DNA of 64,000 nt from Streptomyces seoulensis (GTDB taxonomy: Bacteria; Actinomycetota; Actinomycetes; Streptomycetales; Streptomycetaceae). Shown here one piece after another: positions 1 through 10,150 of the stretch. Under the pieces are notes generated by a model, which saw only the letters and a program-made list of their open reading frames with translations, was not told the DNA's origin and ran no database searches. The position numbers and the translations under genes were made by a program. Each line of letters starts with the position of its first letter. Positions within the stretch are counted from its first letter, which is position 1. Location: contig NZ_AP025667.1 of assembly GCF_022846655.1 (NCBI RefSeq), positions 5,493,001 to 5,557,000 of the forward strand, in the 5' to 3' direction.

Positions 1-11
1 TCATCAGGCAT
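1..11 (-). CDS. 5' end of a leftward gene cut by the window edge (possibly lon)
   Basis: On the minus strand an ATG at 11-9 is preceded by a good ribosome binding site (GGGGAG, about 4 bases upstream). Only the first three codons (M-P-D) lie inside the window. The gene would be transcribed leftward, divergent from the methyltransferase gene. The identity cannot be read from three codons. The HspR-type operator just upstream and remembered synteny with S. coelicolor suggest the ATP-dependent protease lon, but that is inference. Confidence 0.3.
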
Positions 12-32
12 GATCTCCCCTTTGGCAGTCAA

Positions 33-53
33 CTTGAGCAACCCTGACTCAAC
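33..53 (-). promoter_or_regulatory. HAIR-like inverted repeat (HspR operator candidate)
   Basis: CTTGAGC, seven bases, ACTCAAC. The HspR consensus (HAIR) is CTTGAGT-N7-ACTCAAG, so 12 of 14 positions match. It sits 22 bases from the ATG of the leftward gene at the window edge, where a repressor would block the promoter. HspR in Streptomyces is known to repress dnaK, clpB and lon. Binding here is inferred from the motif alone. Confidence 0.5.
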
Positions 54-148
54 ACTGACTCAATGCACGCAAGCACTTGAATGTTCCTCGAACGGCGTTC
101 GCTCTGGGCGAACGAAGACTTCCGAGAGGAGCGGGGCAGGATGTCGGC

Positions 149-826
149 ATGACTGCCACGCACGAAGGCCCTGTGGTCCTGGACCGGCGCGAGGGGCCGT
201 ACGGGGAGGTGGTGCTGCGCCGCAGCGGGGAGCTGCTGCAGATCATCGCCAACGGGTGTTTCCTGATGGACACGTCCGACGGCCGCTCGGAGCGCCTGCT
301 GGTGGACGCGGCCCGCGACGCGCTGGACGGACGCCCGGCGCCGGAGGTGCTGATCGGCGGGCTGGGCGTGGGCTTCTCCCTCGCGCACGCGGCCGCCGAC
401 CCCCGCTGGGGGCGGATCACCGTGATCGAGCGCGAGAGCGCCGTCATCGACTGGCACCGCGCCGGACCGCTGGCCGAAATCTCCGCCGGAGCGCTGGCCG
501 ACCCGCGCACACGCGTCGTGGAGGCGGATCTCGTGGCTTACGTCAATGAGACATCGGACACGTTCGACGCGCTGTGCCTCGACATCGACAACGGGCCCGG
601 CTGGACCGTCACCGAGGACAACGAGAACCTGTACACACCACGCGGACTCGCCGCGTGCGCAAGGGTGTTGAGGCCCGGTGGGGTGCTCGCCACCTGGTCC
701 GCACAACCCTCTCCGGAATTTGAAGGAACCTTGCGGAATGCCGGGTTCCGGCAGGTGCGTACCGAAGAGGTCCCCGTTGCCCGTGGCGTTCCCGACGTGG
801 TCCATCTCGCCGTCCGACCTGGATAG
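149..826 (+). CDS. spermidine synthase-like / class I SAM-dependent methyltransferase
   Basis: A 225-residue soluble protein with a Rossmann methyltransferase pattern of the spermidine synthase superfamily. The glycine-rich loop reads LIGGLGVGFSLAHA (about residues 90-103), followed by the acidic end of strand 2 (VIERE) and a downstream DALCLDIDNGPGW stretch typical of this group. No membrane part is present, unlike the MFS-fused spermidine synthases. I chose the ATG at 149 because the conserved sequence begins directly after it; an in-frame ATG 72 bases upstream would add a low-quality arginine-rich stretch. The gene stands alone between the divergent left-edge gene and the two-component pair. 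The substrate is unknown, and a polyamine role is not demonstrated. Confidence 0.7.
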   Translation: MTATHEGPVVLDRREGPYGEVVLRRSGELLQIIANGCFLMDTSDGRSERLLVDAARDALDGRPAPEVLIGGLGVGFSLAHAAADPRWGRITVIERESAVIDWHRAGPLAEISAGALADPRTRVVEADLVAYVNETSDTFDALCLDIDNGPGWTVTEDNENLYTPRGLAACARVLRPGGVLATWSAQPSPEFEGTLRNAGFRQVRTEEVPVARGVPDVVHLAVRPG

Positions 827-934
827 CGATGGCCCGGCGTGTCCCCGTAATGTGCAGCGTGACGCGGATCATTCAAGCGTCAATAGCAGTCATGGGATCA
901 CCCCACGGATTCCGGAAAGCAACAGGGGCGGGCG

Positions 935-1675
935 ATGGAGCAGACACACACCTCCCAGACCGGTGCGGCGACGACGTCTCAGGGCGCGCAGCGCCGGGTA
1001 CTGGTCGTCGAGGACGACCCCACGATCGTCGATGCCATCGCGGCCCGGCTGCGCGCCGAGGGATTCCTCGTGCAGACCGCCGGTGACGGTCCGTCGGCGG
1101 TCGACACGGCCGAGGCATGGCAGCCCGACCTGCTGATCCTCGACATCATGCTGCCCGGCTTCGACGGCCTCGAGGTCTGCCGCCGGGTGCAGGCGTCCCG
1201 CCCGGTGCCGGTGATGATGCTCACCGCGCGCGACGACGAGACCGACATGCTGGTGGGCCTCGGGGTCGGCGCCGACGACTACATGACCAAGCCGTTCTCC
1301 ATGCGGGAGCTGGCCGCGCGCGTGCACGTCCTGCTGCGCCGCATGGAGCGCGCCGCGCTGGCCGCGACGACTCCCCGCTCCGGCATACTGCGCCTGGGCG
1401 AGCTGGAGATCGACCACGCCCAGCGCCGGGTGCGCGTGAAGGCGGACGACGTCCACCTGACGCCCACCGAGTTCGACCTGCTGGTGTGCCTGGCCAACAC
1501 CCCGCGCGCGGTGCTCTCCCGGGAGCAACTGCTGGCCGAGGTGTGGGACTGGGCGGACGCCTCCGGCACCCGGACCGTGGACAGCCACATCAAGGCGCTG
1601 CGGCGGAAGATCGGTGCCGAGCGCATCCGCACGGTGCACGGGGTCGGTTACGCGCTGGAGACGCCGACGCCGTGA
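935..1675 (+). CDS. OmpR/PhoB-family response regulator
   Basis: 246 residues. The receiver domain runs from about 20 to 135 with the acidic pair ED-D at 26-28, phospho-acceptor Asp70 (LLILDIMLPG), Thr97 and Lys119. A linker leads to a C-terminal winged helix from about 148 to 242, with the HLTPTEFDLL and RTVDSHIKALRRKIG signatures of OmpR-type DNA binding. It should be a transcription factor phosphorylated by the kinase encoded next. The stop codon overlaps the kinase GTG start (GTGA), so the pair is translationally coupled. S. coelicolor has a matching pair beside the oxoglutarate dehydrogenase gene, as I recall. The target genes are unknown. Confidence 0.93.
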   Translation: MEQTHTSQTGAATTSQGAQRRVLVVEDDPTIVDAIAARLRAEGFLVQTAGDGPSAVDTAEAWQPDLLILDIMLPGFDGLEVCRRVQASRPVPVMMLTARDDETDMLVGLGVGADDYMTKPFSMRELAARVHVLLRRMERAALAATTPRSGILRLGELEIDHAQRRVRVKADDVHLTPTEFDLLVCLANTPRAVLSREQLLAEVWDWADASGTRTVDSHIKALRRKIGAERIRTVHGVGYALETPTP

Positions 1676-2784
1676 GTCTCGGACGGGAAGCGGGGCGCGG
1701 ACGCTCCGGGGACGAACCCTGGGGCGGAGTACGCCCGTTCTCGATCAAGACCAAGCTGGGCGCGCTGGTCGTCATCTCGGTGCTCATCACCACCGGTCTG
1801 TCCATGATCGCGGTGCACACCAAGACCGAACTGCGTTTCATCACGGTCTTCTCGATGATCGCCACGCTGCTGATCACCCAGTTCGTGGCCCACTCGCTCA
1901 CCGCGCCGCTGGACGAGATGAACGCGGTGGCCCGCTCCATCTCGCACGGCGACTACACGCGCCGGGTGAGCGAGGGGCGCCGCGACGAACTCGGCGATCT
2001 GGCCGTGACGATCAACGTCATGGCCGACGAGCTGGAGGCACAGGACCTCCAGCGCAAGGAGCTGGTGGCGAACGTCTCGCACGAGCTGCGCACCCCCATC
2101 GCGGGGCTGCGCGCGGTGCTGGAGAACATCGTCGACGGCGTCACCGAGGCCGACCCGGAGACCATGCGCACCGCGCTGCGCCAGACCGACCGCCTCGGCC
2201 GGCTGGTGGAGACCCTGCTCGACCTCTCCCGCCTCGACAACGGCGTGGTCCCGCTGAAGGCCCGCCGCTTCGAGGTGTGGCCGTACCTGTCCGGGGTGCT
2301 CAAGGAGGCCAACATGGTCGCCTCCGCGCGCGCCGGCATCGCCTCCGGCTCCGGCAGCCACACCCGTACCGACGTGCATCTGCACCTGGACGTGTCCCCG
2401 CCGGAGCTGACCGCGCACGCCGATCCCGAGCGCATCCACCAGGTCGTGGCGAACCTCATAGACAACGCCGTCAAGCACAGCCCGCCGCACGGCCGGGTGA
2501 CGGTGAAGGCACGGCGCGGTTCGCGCCCGGAGTCGCTGGAGCTGGAGGTGCTGGACGAGGGTCCGGGCATCCCCCGCTCGGAGTGGCACCGCGTCTTCGA
2601 GCGGTTCAATCGGGGCCAGGTGACCCGCCCGCACGGTCCGGGCAGCGACGGCGGCACCGGTCTGGGGCTGGCCATTGCCCGCTGGGCGGTGGATCTGCAC
2701 GGCGGCCGGATCGGTGTGGCCGAATCCGAGCGCGGATGCCGGATCATCGTCACCCTTCCGGGAGCTGTTCCGGCGTCGAGTTGA
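1672..2784 (+). CDS. HAMP-containing sensor histidine kinase
   Basis: 370 residues from a GTG that overlaps the stop of the response regulator. Two transmembrane helices (about 28-47 and 54-73) are joined by only a handful of residues, so there is no real extracytoplasmic sensor; this is the intramembrane-sensing layout. A HAMP segment spans about 72-125. The H-box is LVANVSHELRTPIAGL with His137. N (HQVVANLIDNAVKHS), G1 (DEGPGIP), F and G2 (GGTGLGLAIA) boxes are all present, so the enzyme should be active. It is the cognate partner of the upstream regulator. The signal is likely membrane state or a membrane partner (inference). Confidence 0.92.
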   Translation: MSLGREAGRGRSGDEPWGGVRPFSIKTKLGALVVISVLITTGLSMIAVHTKTELRFITVFSMIATLLITQFVAHSLTAPLDEMNAVARSISHGDYTRRVSEGRRDELGDLAVTINVMADELEAQDLQRKELVANVSHELRTPIAGLRAVLENIVDGVTEADPETMRTALRQTDRLGRLVETLLDLSRLDNGVVPLKARRFEVWPYLSGVLKEANMVASARAGIASGSGSHTRTDVHLHLDVSPPELTAHADPERIHQVVANLIDNAVKHSPPHGRVTVKARRGSRPESLELEVLDEGPGIPRSEWHRVFERFNRGQVTRPHGPGSDGGTGLGLAIARWAVDLHGGRIGVAESERGCRIIVTLPGAVPASS

Positions 2785-3020
2785 CGCTTCCGGTTGACGT
2801 AGGGTTCAGCTCGGAGGATCAAGATCCACGAGCGTTCGCGCAGCCGGACACGTGTGATCAGGGAAGGGCCCGCGCAAAGCGCCGAGCGATGACGCTCCTG
2901 GCCCCGCTCCGCCGCACCCTCATCCCCTCGCCGACATGCGGAACCCCGCTTGTTTCCCGCCATTTCACGGCCCGAAACACGGTTCCAGATGTGACTTACA
3001 CGACGATGAACGGGCCCGAC

Positions 3021-3050
3021 CTGACCTTCCCGCTCAGGGAGGCGTAGCCT
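3021..3050 (+). promoter_or_regulatory. candidate sigma-70 promoter upstream of kgd
   Basis: CTGACC (3021-3026), 18 bases, TAGCCT (3045-3050) about 50 bases before the GTG start. The hexamers are close to the Streptomyces HrdB pattern TTGACN/TAGNNT. The rest of the 316-base gap (2785-3100) between the kinase and kgd shows no convincing gene or hairpin. Confidence 0.35.
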
Positions 3051-3100
3051 TTATTCCCGCTGTCCATCACCTTGTGAAGCGGAAGAGGGCGGTTGCCGCC

Positions 3101-6100
3101 GTGTCGCCACAGTCCCCCAGTAACTCGAACGTCTCGACCGACGACCAAGCCGGGAAGAACCCCGCCGCGGCGTTCGGCCCGAACGAGTGGCTCGTCGATG
3201 AGATCTATCAGCAGTACCTCCAGGACCCGAATTCGGTAGACCGTGCCTGGTGGGACTTCTTCGCCGACTACAAGCCGGGGGCGCCCGCCGCCTCGGCTCC
3301 GGCGGGTACCGCGGCCGCGGGGGCCGCGGGCACCACCCCCACCACCGCTCCCCCGGCCCAGGCCGCGCCCGCCCAGGCGCAGCCGCAGGCCCCGGCCCAG
3401 GCACCGGCCGCCAAGCCCGCCGCCGCACCCGCCCAGGCCCCGGCCCAGGCACCCGCGGCGAAGGCGGCTCCGGCCGCCCAGGCTCCGGCTCCGGCCCCGG
3501 CCAAGCCCGCGCAGGCGCCGGCGAAGCCGAAGGCCGCCGCCGCGCCCGCCGCCGAGGCCCCCGAGGGTCCGGAGCTGGTCGCGCTGCGCGGTCCGGCCGC
3601 CGCGGTCGTCAAGAACATGAACGCCTCGCTGGAGCTGCCGACCGCCACGTCGGTCCGCGCCGTCCCGGTGAAGCTGCTGTTCGACAACCGCATCGTCATC
3701 AACAACCACCTCAAGCGCGCCCGGGGCGGGAAGATCTCCTTCACGCACCTCATCGGGTTCGCCATGGTGCAGGCCATCAAGGCCATGCCGCCGATGAACT
3801 ACTCGTTCGGCGAGAAGGACGGCAAGCCGACCCTGGTCAAGCCGCCGCACGTGAACCTCGGTCTGGCCATCGACCTGGTGAAGCCCAACGGCGACCGCCA
3901 GCTCGTCGTCGCGGCCATCAAGAAGGCCGAGACGCTGAACTTCTTCGAGTTCTGGCAGGCCTACGAGGACATCGTCCGCCGCGCCCGCGAGGGCAAGCTC
4001 ACGATGGACGACTTCACCGGTGTCACGGTCTCCCTGACCAACCCCGGTGGCCTCGGCACCGTGCACTCCGTGCCGCGCCTGATGCCCGGCCAGTCGGTGA
4101 TCATGGGCGTCGGCTCCATGGACTACCCGGCGGAGTTCCAGGGCACCAGCCAGGACACCCTGAACAAGCTCGGCGTCTCCAAGGTCATGACGCTCACGTC
4201 GACCTACGACCACCGGGTCATCCAGGGCGCCGCCTCCGGCGAGTTCCTGCGCCAGGTCGCCAACCTTCTCCTCGGCGAGAACGGTTTCTACGACGACATC
4301 TTCGAGGCGCTGCGCATCCCCTACGAGCCGGTCCGCTGGCTCAAGGACATCGACGCGTCCCACGACGACGACGTCACCAAGGCCGCCCGTGTCTTCGAGC
4401 TGATCCACTCCTACCGGGTCCGCGGCCACGTCATGGCCGACACCGACCCGCTGGAGTACCAGCAGCGCAAGCACCCCGACCTGGACATCACCGAGCACGG
4501 GCTCACCCTGTGGGACCTGGAGCGCGAGTTCGCCGTCGGCGGCTTCGCCGGCAAGTCGATGATGAAGCTGCGCGACATCCTGGGCGTGCTGCGCGACTCG
4601 TACTGCCGCACCACCGGCATCGAGTTCATGCACATCCAGGACCCCAAGCAGCGCAAGTGGATCCAGGACCGCGTCGAGCGCCCGCACTCCAAGCCGGAGC
4701 GCGAGGAGCAGCTGCGCATCCTGCGCCGCCTGAACGCCGCCGAGGCGTTCGAGACGTTCCTGCAGACCAAGTACGTCGGCCAGAAGCGGTTCTCCCTGGA
4801 GGGCGGCGAGTCCGTCATCCCGCTGCTGGACGCCGTCATCGACTCGGCGGCCGAGTCGCGCCTGGACGAGGTCATCATCGGCATGGCCCACCGCGGCCGG
4901 CTGAACATCCTCGCCAACATCGTCGGCAAGTCGTACGCGCAGATCTTCCGGGAGTTCGAGGGCAACCTCGACCCGAAGTCGATGCACGGCTCCGGTGACG
5001 TGAAGTACCACCTGGGCGCCGAGGGCACCTTCACCGGTCTCGACGGCGAGCAGATCGCGGTCTCGCTGGTCGCCAACCCCTCGCACCTGGAGGCGGTCGA
5101 CCCGGTCCTGGAGGGCGTCGCCCGCGCCAAGCAGGACATCATCAACAAGGGCGGCACGGACTTCACCGTGCTGCCGGTGGCGATCCACGGCGACGCGGCC
5201 TTCGCGGGCCAGGGCGTGGTGGCCGAGACCCTGAACATGTCGCAGCTGCGCGGCTACCGCACCGGCGGCACGGTCCACATCGTCATCAACAACCAGGTCG
5301 GCTTCACCGCCGCCCCGGAGTCCTCGCGCTCCTCGATGTACGCCACCGACGTGGCCCGCATGATCGAGGCCCCGATCTTCCACGTGAACGGCGACGACCC
5401 GGAGGCCGTGGTCCGCGTCGCGCGGCTCGCCTTCGAGTTCCGTCAGGCGTTCAACAAGGACGTGGTGATCGACCTCATCTGCTACCGCCGCCGTGGGCAC
5501 AACGAGTCGGACAACCCGGCCTTCACCCAGCCGCTGATGTACGACCTGATCGACAAGAAGCGCTCGGTGCGCAAGCTGTACACCGAGTCCCTGATCGGCC
5601 GTGGTGACATCACGCTGGAGGAGGCCGAGCAGGCGCTCCAGGACTACCAGGGCCAGCTCGAGAAGGTCTTCACCGAGGTCCGCGAGGCCACCTCGCAGCC
5701 GGCGCAGGGCGAGTCCCAGCCGCCCAAGGACGGTTTCCCGGCCGCGGTCCCGACCGCGATCTCCGCGGAGGTCGTCAAGCGGATCGCCGAGTCGCAGGTC
5801 AACGTCCCGGACAACATCACCGTCCACCCGCGGCTGCAGCCGCAGCTCCAGCGCCGTGCGGCGATGGTGGAGGACGGCACGATCGACTGGGGCATGGGCG
5901 AGACCCTGGCCGTCGGCTCGCTGCTGCTGGAGGGCACCCCGGTCCGCCTCGCGGGCCAGGACTCCCAGCGCGGCACCTTCGGCCAGCGCCACGCGGTGCT
6001 CATCGACCGGGAGACCGGCGAGGAGTACACCCCGCTGCAGTACCTCTCCGAGGACCAGGCGCGGCTGAACGTCTACAACTCCCTGCTCTCCGAGTACGCG

Positions 6101-6931
6101 GCGATGGGCTTCGAGTACGGCTACTCGCTGGCCCGCCCCGACGCGCTGGTGATGTGGGAGGCGCAGTTCGGCGACTTCGTCAACGGCGCGCAGACGGTCG
6201 TGGACGAGTTCATCTCCTCGGCCGAGCAGAAGTGGAACCAGACCTCCGGTGTGGTCCTGCTCCTGCCGCACGGCTACGAGGGCCAGGGCCCGGACCACTC
6301 CTCGGCCCGCCCGGAGCGGTTCCTGCAGCTCTGCGCTCAGAACAACATGACGGTCGCCATGCCGACCTCGCCGGCGAACTACTTCCACCTGCTGCGCTGG
6401 CAGGTCCACAACCCGGACCACAAGCCGCTGATCGTCTTCACCCCGAAGTCGATGCTGCGTCTGAAGGCGGCGGCCTCGAAGGCGGAGGAGTTCACCTCCG
6501 GCGAGTTCCGCCCGGTCATCGGCGACGACTCGGTCGACCCGGCCGCCGTCCGCAAGGTCGTCTTCTGCTCCGGCAAGGTCTACTACGACCTGGAGGCCGG
6601 CCGGCAGAAGCGCGGCGCCACGGACACGGCGATCATCCGCATCGAGCGGCTGTACCCGCTGCCCGGCGAGGAGCTGCAGGCCGAGGTCAACAAGTACCCG
6701 AACGCCGAGAAGTACCTGTGGGTCCAGGAGGAGCCGGCGAACCAGGGTGCGTGGCCGTTCATCGCGCTCAACCTGATCGACCACCTGGACCTGGCCGTCG
6801 GTGCCGACGTCCCGGCGGGCGAGCGTCTGCGCCGCATCTCGCGCGCGCACGGCTCGTCCCCGGCGGTGGGCTCCGCGAAGCGCCACCAGGCGGAGCAGGA
6901 GCAGCTCGTGAACGAGGTCTTCGAGGCGTGA
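3101..6931 (+). CDS. kgd: multifunctional 2-oxoglutarate decarboxylase / dehydrogenase E1 with E2-type succinyltransferase domain
   Basis: 1276 residues, the size of the actinobacterial Kgd/SucA fusion. The order is an N-terminal helix ([15 protein letters not shown]), a long Ala/Pro/Lys/Gln linker (about 60-155), an E2-like acyltransferase domain ending in the catalytic [11 protein letters not shown] segment near residue 370, and then the ThDP-dependent E1o part, with [13 protein letters not shown] near 595 and [12 protein letters not shown]. It decarboxylates 2-oxoglutarate for the TCA cycle and makes succinyl-CoA with a separate lipoamide dehydrogenase. I chose GTG 3101 because the conserved N-terminus starts there; an in-frame GTG at 3074 is possible. 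There is no lipoyl domain. In mycobacteria this enzyme is controlled by GarA, which is not visible here. Confidence 0.96.
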   Translation: MSPQSPSNSNVSTDDQAGKNPAAAFGPNEWLVDEIYQQYLQDPNSVDRAWWDFFADYKPGAPAASAPAGTAAAGAAGTTPTTAPPAQAAPAQAQPQAPAQAPAAKPAAAPAQAPAQAPAAKAAPAAQAPAPAPAKPAQAPAKPKAAAAPAAEAPEGPELVALRGPAAAVVKNMNASLELPTATSVRAVPVKLLFDNRIVINNHLKRARGGKISFTHLIGFAMVQAIKAMPPMNYSFGEKDGKPTLVKPPHVNLGLAIDLVKPNGDRQLVVAAIKKAETLNFFEFWQAYEDIVRRAREGKLTMDDFTGVTVSLTNPGGLGTVHSVPRLMPGQSVIMGVGSMDYPAEFQGTSQDTLNKLGVSKVMTLTSTYDHRVIQGAASGEFLRQVANLLLGENGFYDDIFEALRIPYEPVRWLKDIDASHDDDVTKAARVFELIHSYRVRGHVMADTDPLEYQQRKHPDLDITEHGLTLWDLEREFAVGGFAGKSMMKLRDILGVLRDSYCRTTGIEFMHIQDPKQRKWIQDRVERPHSKPEREEQLRILRRLNAAEAFETFLQTKYVGQKRFSLEGGESVIPLLDAVIDSAAESRLDEVIIGMAHRGRLNILANIVGKSYAQIFREFEGNLDPKSMHGSGDVKYHLGAEGTFTGLDGEQIAVSLVANPSHLEAVDPVLEGVARAKQDIINKGGTDFTVLPVAIHGDAAFAGQGVVAETLNMSQLRGYRTGGTVHIVINNQVGFTAAPESSRSSMYATDVARMIEAPIFHVNGDDPEAVVRVARLAFEFRQAFNKDVVIDLICYRRRGHNESDNPAFTQPLMYDLIDKKRSVRKLYTESLIGRGDITLEEAEQALQDYQGQLEKVFTEVREATSQPAQGESQPPKDGFPAAVPTAISAEVVKRIAESQVNVPDNITVHPRLQPQLQRRAAMVEDGTIDWGMGETLAVGSLLLEGTPVRLAGQDSQRGTFGQRHAVLIDRETGEEYTPLQYLSEDQARLNVYNSLLSEYAAMGFEYGYSLARPDALVMWEAQFGDFVNGAQTVVDEFISSAEQKWNQTSGVVLLLPHGYEGQGPDHSSARPERFLQLCAQNNMTVAMPTSPANYFHLLRWQVHNPDHKPLIVFTPKSMLRLKAAASKAEEFTSGEFRPVIGDDSVDPAAVRKVVFCSGKVYYDLEAGRQKRGATDTAIIRIERLYPLPGEELQAEVNKYPNAEKYLWVQEEPANQGAWPFIALNLIDHLDLAVGADVPAGERLRRISRAHGSSPAVGSAKRHQAEQEQLVNEVFEA

Positions 6932-6957
6932 CCTCCGCTCGCTGAGTGGTGCACGAG

Positions 6958-6996
6958 GGCCCGGCCCCCGGATCTGATCCGGGGGCCGGGCCTTTT
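6958..6996. terminator. intrinsic terminator between kgd and fxsT (convergent)
   Basis: A perfect 17-bp inverted repeat (arms 6958-6974 and 6976-6992, all G/C except the central GATC) followed by TTTT at 6993-6996 on the plus strand. It lies 26 bases after the kgd stop and 10 bases before the end of the convergent gene, so it probably serves both. Confidence 0.85.
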
Positions 6997-7002
6997 CCGT
7001 GT

Positions 7003-10000
7003 TCAGCTCGCCTGCGGTTCGAAGTCCCAGTAGGGGCGGTTGCGGGAGTGGGCGGAGATGGTGTGGATGTGCTGGGGGCCGAGGGTGGCGGCGAGGTCGG
7101 CCAGGGCCTCCTGCTCGACCTTCTCCGCCTGCTGGCGGTCGCGCAGGGCCCGCAGGTCGGCCGCGTAGGCGACCCGGGCGGTGAGGGTGAGGGGGTGGGT
7201 GCGGCCGAGGGTCTCGGTGGCGCGCATGATGGTGATCTGGCTGAGGTCGGCGGCGGACTCGGTGTCCCCGACGAGGTTGCGCAGCGCGGCGGCGTTGACG
7301 GCGCAGCCCAGCGCGTAGGGGTGGGTCTCGCCGCGCGCGGCGGACATGTCGGCGAGGCTCTGCTCGATCAGCACGTGGGCGTGGTCCCGTTCGCCGACGC
7401 TGCGCAGCACCAGCGCGTGGTTGGCGCGGGCACCGATGATGAAGGGGTGGCCCTCGGGCAGCAGCAGTTCGTAGCGGGCGAGGACGGATTCGCTCGCCTC
7501 GCGGGCCTGGTCGATGTCGCCGTGTTCGCGGGCGAAGCAGCTCTGGCTGACGGCGACGGCCAGGGTGTGCGTGTGGGTGTCGCCGAGCTTGCGCTCCAGC
7601 CCCTCCAGGACGCGGGTGAGCAGCCGGCCGGCCGCCGCCCGGTCGCCGCCGCGCAGCTTGCACAGGGCGAGGTTGTGCTCGGCGCGCAGGGTGTTCTGGT
7701 TGTCCGGGCCCATGACGATGCGGTACTCGCGGACGTTCTTGGTCTGGATGGACTCGGCCTCGGTGTAGCGGCCCAGCAGGCGCAGGTCGATCGCGTAGGA
7801 GACCTCGGAGAACAGGGTCCAGGGGTGGCGGCCCTTGAGCAGTTGGCGGCGGGCCTCCAGGGTGCGGGTGTCGATGCCGCGGGCCTGCTCGTAGCGGCCG
7901 AGGAGGCGGAGGGTGAAGCCGAGGTTGTTCTGGGCGTTGAGGGTGCGGGAGTCGTGTTCGCCGAAGAGCTCGCGGTAGGTGGGGTAGAGCCATTCGTCGA
8001 GTTCCAGGGCGTCGTCGTACTGCCCGAGTTCGCGCAGGTCGGCGGCGAGTCCCCCGGCCATCCGCAGATGGTCGAGGTCGTGTTCGCCGCGTTCGGCGCG
8101 CAGTTGCTCGCGGGCGGCCCGGTCGATGGCCTCGGTCTCCGTGAAGCGGCCGGCCGAGCGCAGCAGGTTGGCGTAGTGGTAGGTGAGCTCCCACACGCGG
8201 GGGTGGGACTCGCCGAGCAGTGCGCGCCAGGTGCGCAGGGCGCGGGCGCCGAGGTTGACGCCGGCGGTGTACTCCCCGGCGAAGAGCATGTAGCGCAGGC
8301 AGTTGAGGACGAGCCCCTGCACCTTGCGGTCCTTGCTGCGCAGCACGTCGGCGTACTTGAGGTGCGGGACGATCTCGGCGTACGCGTCCCAGTTGCGGGT
8401 GTCGGTGGGGCGGCCGGGGTCGGCCTCGGCGAGGGCGCGGCGGACCACCTCGATGAACTCGCTCCGGTCGGCCTCGGGCATGTCCTTGTGCACGATCTGG
8501 TGGACCATCCGGTGCAGATAGACGGACTCACCGGAGGCGACCACCTCGTCCAGCATGGCCTCGTGCGACTCCAGCCGTACGACGGAGTACTGGCGCAACT
8601 GGTTGACGGCCTTGTTCCACAGCAGCGGGTCGTCCAGCAGCCCGGCGAGCTGTTCGGGCAGGTCGTCGTGGTTCATCTCCTTCAGCAGCCTGACCGGGAT
8701 GAAGCCGGGGGCGAAGAAGGTGCAGAGCCGGAGCAGGTCGACGGACTCGGGGACGGTCTCGCGGAGCTTGTTCAGCAGTATCGACCAGGCGGTCTGGAAG
8801 GCGAGCGGGAAGTCCGCCGACACCTTGACCACGTCCTGGTCGATCCCGCCGTCCAGCAGGGCGATGTACTCCTCCACCGACAGGTCGGAGTCGTTGAGCC
8901 AGCCCGCGGTCTGGTCGAGCAGCAGCGGCAGGTCCTCCAGGGCCTGGGCGAGCTGGTCGGCGTCGGCCTCGGTGAGCCGGGGCGCGCGGCGGCGGATGAA
9001 GGCGACCGACTCGTCGCGGTCGTAGACGGGGACTTCGAGGAGTCTGCTGTTGTGCTCGCCCCACTCGGGGTTGCGGGAGGTGATGAGCACGTGGCCGGGG
9101 CCGGTGGGGACGAGGTCCCAGATCTGGTCGGGTTCGTCGGCGCCGTCCAGGACGAGCAGCCAGCGGGAGTAGGGGGTGCCCCGGCGCAGGGAGTCCCGGA
9201 CGGCGCGCAGCCGCTCGCCGTACTCGGCGCCGGTGGACAGGCCGAGTTTGGGCGCGAGTTCGGCGAGGAGGCGGCGGTAGCTGACGCGCTTCTCGGCGTT
9301 GACCCACCAGACCACGTCGTACTCGGAGCCGAAGCGGTAGACGTACTCGGCGGCGAGCTGGGTCTTGCCGACCCCGGACATGCCGTGCAGGGTGAGGACG
9401 CCCGCGCCGGGCTCGCTGCCCTGGAGCAGGTGGTAGGCGTCGTTGAGCAGGGGCTCGCGGCCGGTGAAGCGGGTGTTGCGGCGCGGTACGCCGCCCCACA
9501 CGTCGGGCATGGCGGCGGGGAAGCGGGGGGCGGGGTGGGCCGGGTCGTCGGCCCGTGGGCCGTCGTAGGGCAGGTCGAGACGGTCCAGCAGGCGGCGTTC
9601 GGCCTCCTCCGCGCCCATGTTGGTGAGGTCGACGGGGGCGAGGGCGGCGACGGCGGAGGGCAGGGAGGCGGTGGTGACGGAGACGGCCGCGAACCGGCCG
9701 GGATCGGCGCCGACCACTTCGCGCAGGGCCGCGTTCCACTCGTCGTGGCGGCGCGGGCCTAGCTGGAAGTACCACTCGCTGACCACGATCAGGGTGCGGC
9801 CCTCGGCGAGGGTGAGGTCACGCAGCAGGTCGGTGAGCGACTGGTCCGGCGGGGCGTCCCAGCGCAGGTAGACGACTCTGAGGCCGCGCCGCTCCAGCCG
9901 GTCCCCGATCCATGCCGCCCAGGCCCGGTTGAACCCGGCGAAGCTGATCGTGACGGTCTGCCTCGCGGCTCCGTTCCCGTTCGTCACCGTCGACCCGGCC

Positions 10001-10020
10001 GGTGTACGAGCTTCAGACAT
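7003..10020 (-). CDS. fxsT: FxsT-type protein: TIR-like, STAND/NB-ARC ATPase and tetratricopeptide repeats
   Basis: 1005 residues. Residues about 22-150 form a TIR-like fold (TVTISFAGFNRAWAAWIGDRL, then RTLIVVSEWYF). Next comes an NB-ARC ATPase with Walker A GMSGVGKT at 213-220 and Walker B (WLLVLDGADE). Residues from about 550 to the end carry many TPR units of the TPR_10/12 type with recurring NNLGFTLRLLGRYEQA-like helices. The ATG at 10020 has GGAGG eight bases upstream. It is the last gene of the leftward RiPP cassette, 130 bases after the HExxH gene. STAND proteins of this build act as NTP-switched sensors; a TIR domain could be an effector or adaptor. A clear NADase glutamate could not be assigned by eye. 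Confidence 0.85.
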   Translation of the reverse strand: MSEARTPAGSTVTNGNGAARQTVTISFAGFNRAWAAWIGDRLERRGLRVVYLRWDAPPDQSLTDLLRDLTLAEGRTLIVVSEWYFQLGPRRHDEWNAALREVVGADPGRFAAVSVTTASLPSAVAALAPVDLTNMGAEEAERRLLDRLDLPYDGPRADDPAHPAPRFPAAMPDVWGGVPRRNTRFTGREPLLNDAYHLLQGSEPGAGVLTLHGMSGVGKTQLAAEYVYRFGSEYDVVWWVNAEKRVSYRRLLAELAPKLGLSTGAEYGERLRAVRDSLRRGTPYSRWLLVLDGADEPDQIWDLVPTGPGHVLITSRNPEWGEHNSRLLEVPVYDRDESVAFIRRRAPRLTEADADQLAQALEDLPLLLDQTAGWLNDSDLSVEEYIALLDGGIDQDVVKVSADFPLAFQTAWSILLNKLRETVPESVDLLRLCTFFAPGFIPVRLLKEMNHDDLPEQLAGLLDDPLLWNKAVNQLRQYSVVRLESHEAMLDEVVASGESVYLHRMVHQIVHKDMPEADRSEFIEVVRRALAEADPGRPTDTRNWDAYAEIVPHLKYADVLRSKDRKVQGLVLNCLRYMLFAGEYTAGVNLGARALRTWRALLGESHPRVWELTYHYANLLRSAGRFTETEAIDRAAREQLRAERGEHDLDHLRMAGGLAADLRELGQYDDALELDEWLYPTYRELFGEHDSRTLNAQNNLGFTLRLLGRYEQARGIDTRTLEARRQLLKGRHPWTLFSEVSYAIDLRLLGRYTEAESIQTKNVREYRIVMGPDNQNTLRAEHNLALCKLRGGDRAAAGRLLTRVLEGLERKLGDTHTHTLAVAVSQSCFAREHGDIDQAREASESVLARYELLLPEGHPFIIGARANHALVLRSVGERDHAHVLIEQSLADMSAARGETHPYALGCAVNAAALRNLVGDTESAADLSQITIMRATETLGRTHPLTLTARVAYAADLRALRDRQQAEKVEQEALADLAATLGPQHIHTISAHSRNRPYWDFEPQAS

Positions 10021-10150
10021 GCGGCGGCCTCCAGCACGTAGACAGGAAATCCTAGAACCTCGGCGCGGCTCTGGGGAGTCCGAAAGACCGCCGGAAACGG
10101 ACGCCTCGGTGCGCCGATCTTCGCGCAGCCGGGGCTGCCAGGTCGGCATT

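Noticed and set aside
2996..8194. A 1732-codon open frame on the minus strand opposite kgd
   Set aside because: It is the mirror of kgd in a GC-rich genome, Asp/Val/Arg/Gly-rich with no family motif, while kgd on the other strand is unmistakable.
6946..9762. A 938-codon plus-strand frame across fxsT
   Set aside because: Low-complexity Val/Gly/Glu composition and antisense to the well-supported TIR-STAND-TPR gene.
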